A stretch of 64,000 nt of DNA from NCBI RefSeq assembly GCF_008831265.1, contig NZ_VTTH01000007.1:205325-269324 (forward strand), read 5' to 3'. A program made the translations under genes and the position numbers. The notes beneath the pieces are model-generated. The model had not been told where the DNA came from, made no database searches, and saw nothing but the letters and a program-made list of their open reading frames with translations. This stretch comes from Lacisediminimonas profundi (GTDB taxonomy: Bacteria; Pseudomonadota; Gammaproteobacteria; Burkholderiales; Burkholderiaceae_D). Each line of letters starts with the position of its first letter. Positions within the stretch are counted from its first letter, which is position 1. Shown one piece after another: positions 33,260-41,687 of the stretch.

Positions 33260-33937
33260 TTACCGCTGCTGCGAACCCTGCGCAGTAGCCTGCTGCTCTG
33301 CCACGAAAATTTCGACACGCCGGTTACGGGCGCGATTGGCTTCAGTGTCGTTGGCAACCAGCGGCTCATGCGACCCACGTCCGTCGATCGCGAAGCGGTT
33401 GGATGCCACGCCGCGGGTGACCAGATAGTCGCGGGTACGCGCTGCACGGTTGACTGACAATGGATCATTGATGGCGTCGCTGCCGCTACTGTCGGTATGC
33501 CCGACAATGGTGATGCGGGTGCCGGTATTCTCGACCAGCGTGGTGGCGAACTTGTCGAGCACGGGCCGGAAGTTCGGCTTGACGTCCGCGCGGCCCGAGT
33601 CGAACGAGATATCGCTCGGGATCTCCACTTTCAGCCGATTGTCCTGGGTCTGGGTAACCTGCACGCCGGTACCCTGCGTGGCCTGCTGCATCTGCTGCTT
33701 CTGCTTCTCCATCCGACTGGACCAGATGTTGCCGGCAACCGCGCCGGCCGCACCGCCAAGCACTGCGCCGGTTGCGGCCCTGCCACCACCACCGCCGCCG
33801 GTTGTGGCGCCGAGCACGGCACCAATGCCAGCACCTACGCCGGCGCCGATAGCGGTGCCGCGCTGTTTCTCATCCATGTTCGCGCAGCCCGTCGCCAAGC
33901 TCGCAGCAACGAGGGTTAATACAATAGTTTTGCGCAT
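33260..33937 (-). CDS. OmpA-family peptidoglycan-binding lipoprotein
   Basis: A 225-residue lipoprotein from ATG 33937, after a CCGGAGGATTCCC ribosome site. The signal MRKTIVLTLVAASLATGC has lipobox LATGC. Next comes a Gly/Ala-rich glycine-zipper segment (GAGVGAGIGAVLGATTGGGG, GAVLGGAAGAVAGN) and a C-terminal OmpA-like domain with ISFDSGRADVKPNF, ITIVGHTDSSGSD, LSVNRAARTRDYLV and NRRVEIFV. It should tether the outer membrane to peptidoglycan. The reading from 34042 adds an unlikely N-terminus. It lies alone between hipB and the yqjD-like group. Confidence 0.92.
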   Translation of the reverse strand: MRKTIVLTLVAASLATGCANMDEKQRGTAIGAGVGAGIGAVLGATTGGGGGGRAATGAVLGGAAGAVAGNIWSSRMEKQKQQMQQATQGTGVQVTQTQDNRLKVEIPSDISFDSGRADVKPNFRPVLDKFATTLVENTGTRITIVGHTDSSGSDAINDPLSVNRAARTRDYLVTRGVASNRFAIDGRGSHEPLVANDTEANRARNRRVEIFVAEQQATAQGSQQR

Positions 33938-34038
33938 GGGAATCCTCCGGGGGGTGTTGGGTGTCGTTGTGAATCTGGCATGTGCATTTGAGACTTGCTG
34001 CGGGAAGCGAAGTTCGGAAGCCGGGACGAAGCGCACTA

Positions 34039-34458
34039 TCACTTCCGCCAGGACGGCTGGCCCTGCTCTCCGGAAAACTCGTCGGAGGACTGCTCCCGGA
34101 CTTTGTTCTGGCGCTGCGTGACGATACGCCAGCCCAAATATCCGGTAGCGCCGAGTGCAGCGATAATCGCCGCCGGCTTGAGCAGATGCCGTCGTGACAG
34201 GAAACCGGCGCTGCTCGCCAACACTGGCAAGAACATGCCCAGCCTACCGTCCAGAAGGGCGTCGAGGGTGAACAGCTGACGCGCGGCTTCGGTGCCACCG
34301 TCCACCAGATGCGAGACTGCGCTTTTGACCAGTGCCTCTGCATGGAGGTTGGCAGCGAGTGTTTGCTTTGCCTCGATCACGCCCAGACGGAACATCTGGC
34401 CCTGCAAGAGGAGAAGCTTTTTTCGCTGGCCTGCCGGCAATTGCAGGTCGTTCTTCAT
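34039..34458 (-). CDS. YqjK-like small membrane-associated protein
   Basis: A 139-residue protein from ATG 34458, which overlaps the preceding stop as ATGA. It starts MKNDLQLPAGQRKKLLLLQGQMFRLGVIEAKQ, is mostly helical, and has a hydrophobic segment near residues 103-122 (PAAIIAALGATGYLGWRIV) with a charged tail. It is the third member of a group that resembles the enterobacterial yqjD-yqjE-yqjK order, which is the main reason for the call; sequence similarity to YqjK cannot be checked here. Function unknown. Confidence 0.65.
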   Translation of the reverse strand: MKNDLQLPAGQRKKLLLLQGQMFRLGVIEAKQTLAANLHAEALVKSAVSHLVDGGTEAARQLFTLDALLDGRLGMFLPVLASSAGFLSRRHLLKPAAIIAALGATGYLGWRIVTQRQNKVREQSSDEFSGEQGQPSWRK

Positions 34459-34835
34459 AGCAGCGCATCCCGGTCGCTGCGCAACTCGGCCATGGTGGCC
34501 GGCATCGACAGCTTGTCCTCGCGCAGCATGGACTGCGCGCGCCTGAACAACAGCAAGGCCGCGAGCGTGAACACTGCGCCCAGCACTGCGAGTATGGTCC
34601 ACCCCATTTTCGGCCACGCCAGCATGACGATCAGCAAGGACCAGTAAGCCAGCGCGAACCAGACCGCAAGCACGCCCAGCGCGCCGACCAGCAGCAGTTT
34701 CAGCAACTGGCCGCGCACCTCGCCCAATTCGACCGCGGCCAGCTCGATGCGGCTGATGACCAGCCCTATGGCATTACGGGCCAGGCCGGACACACTGGCA
34801 AACAGGCCGGGCTGCTGCCCGGTGCGGTCATCCAT
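34455..34835 (-). CDS. Phage-holin-superfamily (YqjE-like) membrane protein
   Basis: A 126-residue protein with two membrane helices (LLKLLLVGALGVLAVWFALAYW and MGWTILAVLGAVFTLAALLLF) and the N-terminal LARNAIGLVISRIELAAVEL typical of the holin_3_6/YqjE family. Despite the name these chromosomal proteins are not phage lysis genes. It lies 15 bp after the DUF883 gene and overlaps the YqjK-like gene by four bases. Confidence 0.85.
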   Translation of the reverse strand: MDDRTGQQPGLFASVSGLARNAIGLVISRIELAAVELGEVRGQLLKLLLVGALGVLAVWFALAYWSLLIVMLAWPKMGWTILAVLGAVFTLAALLLFRRAQSMLREDKLSMPATMAELRSDRDALL

Positions 34836-34850
34836 TTGATTGGACGCCGC

Positions 34851-35153
34851 TTATTTGCGGGCAATCAGCACGCCGATCAGCAGGCCTGCGCCAGCCGCTA
34901 CTGCTACTGCCTGCCATGGGTTCTTGCGTACGTAACCGTCTGCCGAATCAGCGAGTTCCTTGCCGGCTTCGATCGCGGCGGCCTGCAATTCCTTGGCCTT
35001 GCCGCCGGCCTCGTCGAGCAGCGCCATGCCCCTCGCGCGCAGGTCGTCTGCCTTGGCGCCGGTGGCCGATGTCGCTTCGCGAAACAGATCCTGCGCGTCG
35101 CGCAGCAAGGTGCCGAAGTCGTTGCGGACAGTCTTGAGTTGGGATTGGACCAT
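34851..35153 (-). CDS. DUF883 (ElaB/YqjD-like) protein
   Basis: A 100-residue protein from ATG 35153 after an AGGAGAATTCCC site. A long amphipathic helix with Ala/Asp/Lys (TLLRDAQDLFREATSATGAKADDLRARG) is followed by a conserved GYVRKNPWQAVAVAAGAGLLIGVLIARK C-terminal membrane helix. ElaB/YqjD proteins are inner-membrane anchored and have been linked to ribosomes and stationary phase. First gene of a three-gene operon. Confidence 0.9.
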   Translation of the reverse strand: MVQSQLKTVRNDFGTLLRDAQDLFREATSATGAKADDLRARGMALLDEAGGKAKELQAAAIEAGKELADSADGYVRKNPWQAVAVAAGAGLLIGVLIARK

Positions 35154-35339
35154 GGGAATTCTCCTGATTCTGTTGGTTTTGCTTATGGACGGACTGCGGA
35201 GAGCGTCTTGTTTGCCGACAACTGCATTAACTTGAGCGCAACAAGGCACTGTCTATTGTAACTGCGGACACTTTGCGTGAAAACAAGTGCGCGGTTGACA
35301 ATTGCCCTCCTCGTCCCTCGCCCTCAATCACCTCAATCC

Positions 35340-36473
35340 TCAACGCACCAGTGCACCGCTCTTGCTGACCACCGTCAATTCCACGAAGCGCGAGCCGACA
35401 TGATTACTGGCCGAGAAAGCGACCGGATAGCCACCCATGTTCATCTGCCCGAGTCCCTCCAGCGCCTGCCGCACCGAGGCCCTGCCGGGCGACTTGCCTG
35501 CTTTGCGCAGCGCTGCCACCAGGACCCTGGCGTTCATGAAACCTTCCATCGACGGATAGGAGTACGGCGTCCCCTTGGCGTAGCGGGTCATCAGTGCCTG
35601 GTATTCCGAGACCAGCGGCAGCGTGGCACTGTACGGGAAGGGAAAGACCTGCGAAATGCCAACCCCCTGTGCCACCGATGCGCCGATAGCCTTGGTCATG
35701 CCTTCGACGTTGGCCGTCGAGATGTTGAACAGGAAGCCGCGGCCACCGGCCGCGCGGTACTGCTTGACGAACTGCGCGGCCGGCGCGGTGAGCGCGACCA
35801 TGACGACCGTGTCCGGATCGGCAGCGATCACGTCCTTTACCGCCGTATCGACCTTGGTCGTGTAGGGCTCGTAGGAAACCCGTGCAGCAACAGCGATATT
35901 GCGCTTTTTCGCGGCATCTTCCAACGCGCGCACGCCGGCATCGCCGAACGGATTATCTTCGTAGAACACCGCAATGCGCTTGGTGCCGAGGCCGGCGACG
36001 TGACGCACGATCGCGTCAATCTCGTCGGCATAGCTGGCCCGCAGATGGAAGATGGCTGGATTGTGCGGCTCGCGCAGCAGCCGGGCACCGGTAGATGCGC
36101 CAACCAATGCCAGTGGCGTATTGTCGAACAGGCTCTGCTTGAACATTTCCGAAACATTGTCGGTGCCGTAATAGCTTGTCAGCGCAATCACCTTGGGATC
36201 GGCGATGAATTCCTTCGTGTTGCTGACGGTCGCTTCGATCTTGTAGCCGTCGTCCTTGACCAGGTGAATGATCTTGTGGCCGTTGACGCCGCCCTCCGTC
36301 GCATTGATGTGTTCGAAGTAGATGCGCGCGCCGAGCGAAAGGCCGCGGCCCACCTCGGCGGCCTCGCCACTCAGCGGCGCGGATTGCGCGATGACGACGT
36401 CAGCATGGGCAGCGTAAGACGCGAATCCCGCGACGACAGAAATAAGTCCAGCCAGAAGGTTCTTGAAACGCAC
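35340..36473 (-). CDS. ABC transporter solute-binding protein (branched-chain amino acid type)
   Basis: A 377-residue periplasmic binding protein of the Peripla_BP_6 family. The signal peptide MRFKNLLAGLISVVAGFASY ends in AAHA, followed by DVVIAQSAPLSGEAAEVGRG, the conserved start of LivJ/LivK-type proteins. ALTSYYGTDNVSEMF and KRIAVFYEDNPFGDAG match the hinge regions. No permease or ATPase gene lies nearby, so it is an orphan receptor or serves a distant transporter or sensor. The ligand cannot be told. Confidence 0.9.
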   Translation of the reverse strand: MRFKNLLAGLISVVAGFASYAAHADVVIAQSAPLSGEAAEVGRGLSLGARIYFEHINATEGGVNGHKIIHLVKDDGYKIEATVSNTKEFIADPKVIALTSYYGTDNVSEMFKQSLFDNTPLALVGASTGARLLREPHNPAIFHLRASYADEIDAIVRHVAGLGTKRIAVFYEDNPFGDAGVRALEDAAKKRNIAVAARVSYEPYTTKVDTAVKDVIAADPDTVVMVALTAPAAQFVKQYRAAGGRGFLFNISTANVEGMTKAIGASVAQGVGISQVFPFPYSATLPLVSEYQALMTRYAKGTPYSYPSMEGFMNARVLVAALRKAGKSPGRASVRQALEGLGQMNMGGYPVAFSASNHVGSRFVELTVVSKSGALVR

Positions 36474-36681
36474 GATTTGCTTTATGGGAACGTGAAGGGG
36501 AGCTTATTTAACCATGATCGATACGCTACATCCACAGCGCATTCGGGCTGTTTGTTTTTCGCGCAACACCCTTGCGCAAAACAGAAAATACCGTCCGATA
36601 GACAGGCGAAGCGCTTGTTAATCGCCTTGATGACGGGCGAATTACCGACTGGTTACGGGCGCACTACGAGCAAAGTAATCG

Positions 36682-37488
36682 CTAATCGGCGCGGCTTGTT
36701 TTTCCACTCGTATCAATGTGCTGATATCGCATGCGGTACCACAGCATGCCTATCCATTCATGCATCGCATAGCGGCTGCGCTCGAGGGTGCCGGACTGCG
36801 GCAGGAGCTGAAGCGGAGTGAGCACTGGCGGATTGTTGCTGAAACTGGTGGGTGCAGGAACGACGTCGAGGCCGGCAGCCGAGAAAATGCGGCGCGCGCG
36901 CGGCATGTGCATCGCATCGGTCACCAGCAAGATGTGCTTCACACCCGCCTGCTTCAGTACTGCGGCGCTGTTCGATGCGTTTTCCGCAGTGTTGTCCGAG
37001 CGCCCTTCTTCCCAGCGCACCGGCACCTTGAAGCTGTCGCGCAGCGCGCGGCTCATCAGGGCCGCCTCCGGTTCCTCGCGTCCATCCGGGCTGCCGCCGG
37101 TGACGAGTATCGGCAGGCCGGTCTGTTGATGCAGCCATGCGCCGTAACGCAGGCGCGCCAGCGCGATCGCGCTCGGCTGGTCCTTGCCGCCAAATTCCAG
37201 TGCGTTCGGGATGCGGCCACCGCCGAGCACGACGATGGCGTGCGCATTGGCCTCGCGCGGCGCGAGCAGGGGCGGCGACTCGGCCTCCAGCGTATTCACG
37301 AGCCAGGCAGCCGAGAACGGTGTCGACAGCAGGGCCAGCAACACCAGTGACAGTGCGATCAGCATTCGTCCCATGCTTCGCCATCGGGTCAGCAGCAACC
37401 CGCCACCCAGGATCGCGAGCAGCAGCAGGTTCAGGGGCGGGAGAAGAAAAGCACTGACAATGGCGACCGTGAGTACGCTAGCGCTCAT
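36682..37488 (-). CDS. YdcF/ElyC-family (DUF218) envelope protein
   Basis: A 268-residue protein. Two N-terminal membrane helices (about 5-30 and 40-65) are followed by a DUF218 domain with HAIVVLGGGRIPNALEFGG, PILVTGGSPDGREEPEAALM, ARSDNTAENASNSA-like and HILLVTDAMHMPRARRIF. ElyC/SanA relatives act in the periplasm in cell-envelope homeostasis and undecaprenyl-lipid use. It follows the TonB-domain lipoprotein gene by 7 bp and is probably in its operon. Confidence 0.88.
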   Translation of the reverse strand: MSASVLTVAIVSAFLLPPLNLLLLAILGGGLLLTRWRSMGRMLIALSLVLLALLSTPFSAAWLVNTLEAESPPLLAPREANAHAIVVLGGGRIPNALEFGGKDQPSAIALARLRYGAWLHQQTGLPILVTGGSPDGREEPEAALMSRALRDSFKVPVRWEEGRSDNTAENASNSAAVLKQAGVKHILLVTDAMHMPRARRIFSAAGLDVVPAPTSFSNNPPVLTPLQLLPQSGTLERSRYAMHEWIGMLWYRMRYQHIDTSGKTSRAD

Positions 37489-37495
37489 GCCGGCC

Positions 37496-38008
37496 TCATT
37501 CGCTCAGTTGCGCTTGCGCGATCGAGCGCAACTGAAAACGACCGTCGCTGTTGAACAGCCAGCTTTCGGCGATGTCCACACGTCCGTTGCGCAGCAGGTG
37601 CCGCGCCGGCTTCGGGAAGGGGGCGGCGACCTTCAGCGAGGCCAGCGCCGTCGCTTCGGTGCGGGAATCTCGATTCGAGCGCAGTATCTCGCTGCGCATG
37701 AGCTTGCCTTCGCTGTCTATGCTGTAGCGGACCACGACGACCGAGCGCAGCAGCGCCTGCGGACGCCCTTCATACACCTTGGCCGAATTGACTTGCGAAA
37801 TGCGCTGGGCGAGGTCGACCTTGTAGGCGTCAAGGGCGTTTGCCGCGCGATTTGCAGCGGACTTTGCAGGGGATGCGGCATCGGGCGTGCTTGCCACGGA
37901 CTCCGGTGGCGGCAAGGGGACGGGGCTTGACGCCTGCGGCGCAGGCGGGGGTGGCGCTGAGCACGCTGCGCCGAGCAGCGCGAGCAAGACAATCGTGAGT
38001 TTTTTCAT
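37496..38008 (-). CDS. Lipoprotein with TonB-like C-terminal domain
   Basis: A 170-residue protein from ATG 38008. MKKLTIVLLALLGAACSAPP is a lipoprotein signal with lipobox GAAC, followed by a Pro-rich stretch (PPPPAPQASSPVPLPPPE). The C-terminal part (VVVVRYSIDSEGKLMRSEILRS, then ALASLKVAAPFPKPARHL) fits the TonB_C fold used by energy-transducer-like proteins. It lacks the N-terminal transmembrane anchor of true TonB, so energy transduction is doubtful. The upstream reading from 38176 is not credible. Confidence 0.75.
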   Translation of the reverse strand: MKKLTIVLLALLGAACSAPPPPAPQASSPVPLPPPESVASTPDAASPAKSAANRAANALDAYKVDLAQRISQVNSAKVYEGRPQALLRSVVVVRYSIDSEGKLMRSEILRSNRDSRTEATALASLKVAAPFPKPARHLLRNGRVDIAESWLFNSDGRFQLRSIAQAQLSE

Positions 38009-38204
38009 GGCACCACCCGGCAGCGGAAACGAGCGGATTGTAATCCCGCCATGGTTTCCATCTCTCCATTTTTTCGACTGCTTACAAACGCAACAGGTGC
38101 GGCAGATCAAGGGATGGGCGGTTGCAGCACTGGGCGCACGAGGAAGCCACACAAGGAAGCCAGGCCAGAAAGCCACACAAAGGCCCTTCTCAAGGCCCGA
38201 AAAT

Positions 38205-38232
38205 GCAAATGCCCGCTTGCGCGGGCATTTGC
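38205..38232. terminator. Terminator hairpin downstream of tRNA-Asp
   Basis: Perfect arms GCAAATGCCCGC and GCGGGCATTTGC with a TTGC loop, 10 bp past the tRNA-Asp 3' end, followed on the minus strand by ATTTTC. It probably stops the tRNA transcript. Confidence 0.7.
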
Positions 38233-38242
38233 AATAATACTT

Positions 38243-38319
38243 TGGCGGAGTGGACGGGACTCGAACCCGCGACCCCCGGCGTGACAGGCCGGTATTCTAA
38301 CCAACTGAACTACCACTCC
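38243..38319 (-). tRNA. tRNA-Asp(GTC)
   Basis: A complete cloverleaf on the minus strand: acceptor GGAGTGG/CCACTCC, anticodon stem CCGGC/GCCGG with loop CTGTCAC (anticodon GTC), T arm GGGTTCGAGTCCC, discriminator G and an encoded CCA. It lies just downstream of rdgC on the same strand. Confidence 0.96.
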
Positions 38320-38407
38320 ACGGCCTCGTTGCGACATGAGACTCAAGGGGCGCAAGTCTACATGAAGTTGTTTGATTTTGCCATAGGCGGCGAATCAAAA
38401 TTTCAGA

Positions 38408-39325
38408 TCATGCAGCGGCTGCGCGCAGCGCGTTCTCTTCGCCACCCAGCGCTTCGACCAGATCGGCAATCATCTTCGACAGCTCGCCGGTCATCAGCGC
38501 GAAATCGCCATCGAAACGTTCGTCTTCATCCTTCGACGACACATCGCTGCTTTCCTTCAGCACGTCCAGCGGCGTCACCCGCTTGATCGCAAGCGACTCG
38601 GTCAGCACGAACGAGACGCGGTCGGCCCAGGTCATCGCCAACCGGGTGCATTGCTTGCCTGCTGCGATATGACGGCGCACGTCATCCGGGTCGATCGTGT
38701 GGCGCACATAACGCACGGTGGCCTTGCTATCGCCGGTGGCCTGCAATTCCGTGTCCTGGTCGACGGTGAATCCGCCGGGCCCATCATCGGCGGCAAGCCA
38801 GTCGGTCATGGCCGTACGCGGCGAACGCGCGACATGCAGCGTCTCGAGTGGCAATTTGTCGACCGCCTTTATCAGCAGCTTCAGGACATCCTCCGCCTTG
38901 GCGGCGCTGCCGGCATCGACCACCAGCCAGCCGCGTACCGGATCGATCCAGACAAAGGTGCTGCTGTAGATGCTGAAGGCGCGCGGACGGAGTTCATCGG
39001 CAACCTGTTCCTTCAGCTCCTTCATTTGCTTGCGGCCCGGCTTGAAGCCTTGCTGCTCTTCCAGCTCGACTGCCTTGGCCTTGGCGACCTGGTTGATCAC
39101 GGTCGTGGGGAGCAACTTCTTTTCGCGGCCGAGCAAAAGCAGCAACTGGCGGTCGACGACATGCACCAGTTTGCCGTGCGGGCGGGGCGCTACCCAGCCC
39201 ATGCTCTGCATTTCCAGGCTGCCGGTGGCAACAAAGGATTGTGGCGCGAGCGCCACTTCCAGCTGGTCAGCAGTGACGGGCCAGGGGGCGGGAAGACGGT
39301 AGATCTGCAGGTTCTTGAACCACAT
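38408..39325 (-). CDS. rdgC: Recombination-associated protein RdgC
   Basis: A 305-residue protein that begins [20 protein letters not shown] and contains [36 protein letters not shown], and [26 protein letters not shown], all RdgC hallmarks. Length fits the family (about 300). RdgC forms a ring on duplex DNA and limits RecA activity. It lies between dinB and tRNA-Asp, all on the minus strand. Confidence 0.95.
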   Translation of the reverse strand: MWFKNLQIYRLPAPWPVTADQLEVALAPQSFVATGSLEMQSMGWVAPRPHGKLVHVVDRQLLLLLGREKKLLPTTVINQVAKAKAVELEEQQGFKPGRKQMKELKEQVADELRPRAFSIYSSTFVWIDPVRGWLVVDAGSAAKAEDVLKLLIKAVDKLPLETLHVARSPRTAMTDWLAADDGPGGFTVDQDTELQATGDSKATVRYVRHTIDPDDVRRHIAAGKQCTRLAMTWADRVSFVLTESLAIKRVTPLDVLKESSDVSSKDEDERFDGDFALMTGELSKMIADLVEALGGEENALRAAAA

Positions 39326-39398
39326 AGGGTGTCGCGCAAAAAGCGGCCATTCTACAGAAGGCCGGCGACTACAGGCGCTTTCAGGCTGATGAAAAACG

Positions 39399-40499
39399 CT
39401 AGCCTTGCTGGTCGAACAAGCCTGTTTGTTCGTGCAACAGGCCTGATTGTTGGTCGCGCGCCTCGGCTACGCCGATTCCTGCGCCAAGCAGCCGCACCGG
39501 ACGCGCGCGGCGCTGATAAGCGGTTTCCAGCAAACGATGGAAGGTCTCGTCATCCAGCATGCTGGCGCTGCATTCGGCCGTGGTGCGCTGGAAATCGTCG
39601 AAGCGGATCTTGATGAACAGCTTGCTGATGCTGTGCCCCGCCCTGGCGCGCTGTATCCGCTCTGCCAACCGCAGCAGCAATTCGGGCAGCGCCTCGCGGC
39701 AGGCAGCCAGGTCCGGCAGGTCGGTGACGTAGGTTTCCTCGACGCTGACCGACTTGCGCTCACGCGACGGGCATACCTCGCGCACGTCGATGCCACGGCA
39801 CAGGTGATACAGGCGTTCGCCGAACTTGCCGAACTGTTGCTGCAATTCGACCATGCTCCAGCTGCGCAGGTCGGCGCAGGTTTGCGCACCCAGCCGCTTG
39901 AGCCTAGCAGCAGTGACCTTGCCGACGCCGAACAGCTTTTCGACCGGCAGCGCTGCGACAAAAGTGTCCACCTCGTGCGGCCGCACGACGAATTGTCCGT
40001 CCGGCTTGTTCCAGTCGCTGGCGATCTTGGCAATGAACTTGTTGGGCGCAATCCCTGCCGAAGCGGTGATGCCGACCGTTGCCGCGATACGGCCGCGTAT
40101 CTCTTGAGCAATCAGCGTGGCGCTGCCGCTGCACTGCTGTACGCCACTGACATCGAGATAGGCCTCGTCCAGCGACAAGGGTTCGACCAAATCGGTGTAA
40201 TCACGATAAATCGCCAGGATCTGGCGCGACGCAATGCGGTACTTCTCCATGGCCGGCGGCAGCACGATCAACTGCGGACATCGCTTCAGGGCCTGCGCGG
40301 TCGACATGGCGGAATGCACCCCATAGCGCCGCGCTTCATAGTTGCAGGTGGCCACCACGCCGCGCTGGTCGGCACGGCCGCCGACTGCGAGCGGCTTCCC
40401 CTGCAGGGAGGGGTCGTCGCGCATTTCCACTGCGGCGTAGAAGCAATCGCAGTCGCAGTGGATGATCTTGCGGACAAGCAGGCTGGGGTCGAGGGTCAC
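39399..40499 (-). CDS. dinB: DNA polymerase IV
   Basis: A 366-residue Y-family polymerase. [21 protein letters not shown] carries the first catalytic Asp (Asp16), and [15 protein letters not shown] the second acidic pair. A helix-hairpin-helix region ([18 protein letters not shown]) and the little-finger domain follow. The C-terminus has QTGLFDQQG, a beta-clamp-binding QxxLF motif. No ATG is usable at the family start; GTG 40499 ([13 protein letters not shown]) is the closest start that keeps the conserved region, although the frame stays open to 41057. It copies damaged DNA in an error-prone way. Confidence 0.92.
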   Translation of the reverse strand: MTLDPSLLVRKIIHCDCDCFYAAVEMRDDPSLQGKPLAVGGRADQRGVVATCNYEARRYGVHSAMSTAQALKRCPQLIVLPPAMEKYRIASRQILAIYRDYTDLVEPLSLDEAYLDVSGVQQCSGSATLIAQEIRGRIAATVGITASAGIAPNKFIAKIASDWNKPDGQFVVRPHEVDTFVAALPVEKLFGVGKVTAARLKRLGAQTCADLRSWSMVELQQQFGKFGERLYHLCRGIDVREVCPSRERKSVSVEETYVTDLPDLAACREALPELLLRLAERIQRARAGHSISKLFIKIRFDDFQRTTAECSASMLDDETFHRLLETAYQRRARPVRLLGAGIGVAEARDQQSGLLHEQTGLFDQQG

Positions 40500-40640
40500 G
40501 CGGGGGTCGCCAGGCAGGAAAACATTGCTACGCACAATTCTACCGATCAGCGGCGCAGCGCGCAGGGACAAGCCGGCGCAAACCACAATGAACTCCCGCC
40601 CTCGGCCACTTTCTAATTGTTTTGATGAAAGGAGAGCAAC

Positions 40641-41093
40641 ATGGCTGACAGCACATTGGACCCGGCCAACTTCGGGCGGCCCGACCGCAAGCTGGGCAGC
40701 GGTCATGGCACGCGCGCGCTGGGGCCGAGCGATATTTCGGATAGCGGCAGCGACATCATGGGCAGCGCCGGCCTGGCGCACGACGAGTTGATTGCGCTGG
40801 ACACGGGCACGAACTCGGATCCGGAATCCGGAAGCGCGGCACATACGGCGGGGCCGGACATCGGCGATGCCGATCTTTCCAGCGACAGCGATTCGAGTGG
40901 AACCGGCGAGCATGCGACCGCCGGCCGCGACACGGTGGCGCGCGCCGGAAGCGATATCGGCTTTGACGAGATACAGAATATCGCGGACCTGAGGCTCGAA
41001 GAAGATATCAGCGAAGCGGCGGACATCGACAAGGGCCCGGAATGGCGGGCCCGGCAAGCGGCGCGCTCACCGGGAGGCGCATCGAAGAGGTGA
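40641..41093 (+). CDS. Acidic, low-complexity hypothetical protein
   Basis: A 150-residue protein after a strong GAAAGGAGAGCAAC ribosome site. It starts MADSTLDPANFGRPDRKLGS and is rich in Asp, Ser, Gly and Ala with repeated SD/SG steps (SDISDSGSDIMGSAG, DLSSDSDSSGTG). No signal peptide or membrane helix is visible. A disordered protein is inferred; function unknown. It stands opposite its neighbours dinB and DUF2288, which are on the minus strand. Confidence 0.7.
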   Translation: MADSTLDPANFGRPDRKLGSGHGTRALGPSDISDSGSDIMGSAGLAHDELIALDTGTNSDPESGSAAHTAGPDIGDADLSSDSDSSGTGEHATAGRDTVARAGSDIGFDEIQNIADLRLEEDISEAADIDKGPEWRARQAARSPGGASKR

Positions 41094-41128
41094 AAAAGAC
41101 CGCAGGCGCTGCAAATGCCCTCAGGCCC

Positions 41129-41434
41129 TTACTTCGCCTGCACCAGTATCCACGGCTTCACCACCACGGCCCACACCTGCAGGTCCTGCTCCAGCCAGGC
41201 CCGGGCCTGCTCGTCCGTGACTTTTGCGACGCGCTGTCCGCTGATCCAGTCGCTGAACGCGGCGGTATCGTCGCGGGTCATCGCGGCCGCCACCTCGATC
41301 AGGTCGAGCTCCGGCGACACCGCGATCACCATTCCCGAGGCGAACCAGCGCGTCAGTTCGGACCACGGTATGGCGGCGGTCTCCTGGTTCAGCTTCGCAT
41401 GCAACAGAGCTTCGTTTGTGTTGGTAGTACTCAT
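41129..41434 (-). CDS. DUF2288 protein
   Basis: A 101-residue soluble protein, MSTTNTNEALLHAKLNQETA, with IPWSELTRWFASGMVIAVSPELDLIEVAAAM and WLEQDLQVWAVVVKPWILVQ, which fits the DUF2288 family of small proteins of unknown function. It lies 10 bp after slyX on the same strand. Confidence 0.85.
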   Translation of the reverse strand: MSTTNTNEALLHAKLNQETAAIPWSELTRWFASGMVIAVSPELDLIEVAAAMTRDDTAAFSDWISGQRVAKVTDEQARAWLEQDLQVWAVVVKPWILVQAK

Positions 41435-41444
41435 GTCGGTCCAA

Positions 41445-41651
41445 TCAGTAATGCGGTGGCTTCTCGTTCGCCGCGCCGGAATCTGCCTGGCCTTCCTGCA
41501 CGTCCCTCATCCGCATTGCCAGCGCCGTGCACAGCGACTCAAGTTCGTCGATTTTCTGCTGTTGACGGAAGACCGTCCGGTTCAGGGTTTCCAGCAGGTC
41601 TTCCTGCCGGGTCAGCTTGATTTCAATGTCGACCAGACGGTCTTCGTTCAT
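41445..41651 (-). CDS. slyX: SlyX-family protein
   Basis: A 68-residue coiled-coil protein: VDIEIKLTRQEDLLETLNRTVFRQQQKIDELE is the SlyX helix, and the C-terminus ends in PPHY as in SlyX (PPPHY). Function is not established. It lies 37 bp downstream of the rep helicase gene and 10 bp before DUF2288. Confidence 0.9.
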   Translation of the reverse strand: MNEDRLVDIEIKLTRQEDLLETLNRTVFRQQQKIDELESLCTALAMRMRDVQEGQADSGAANEKPPHY

Positions 41652-41687
41652 GGCGGTTCCTTCGAATGTTCATGTACCCGTCGCGCG

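Noticed and set aside
34455..34835. Prophage lysis gene, suggested by the holin family name
   Set aside because: No phage genes are nearby, and the DUF883/YqjE/YqjK-like order is a normal chromosomal arrangement.
35277..36821. 514-codon open frame on the plus strand
   Set aside because: Antisense to the ABC solute-binding protein, which has a signal peptide and family motifs.
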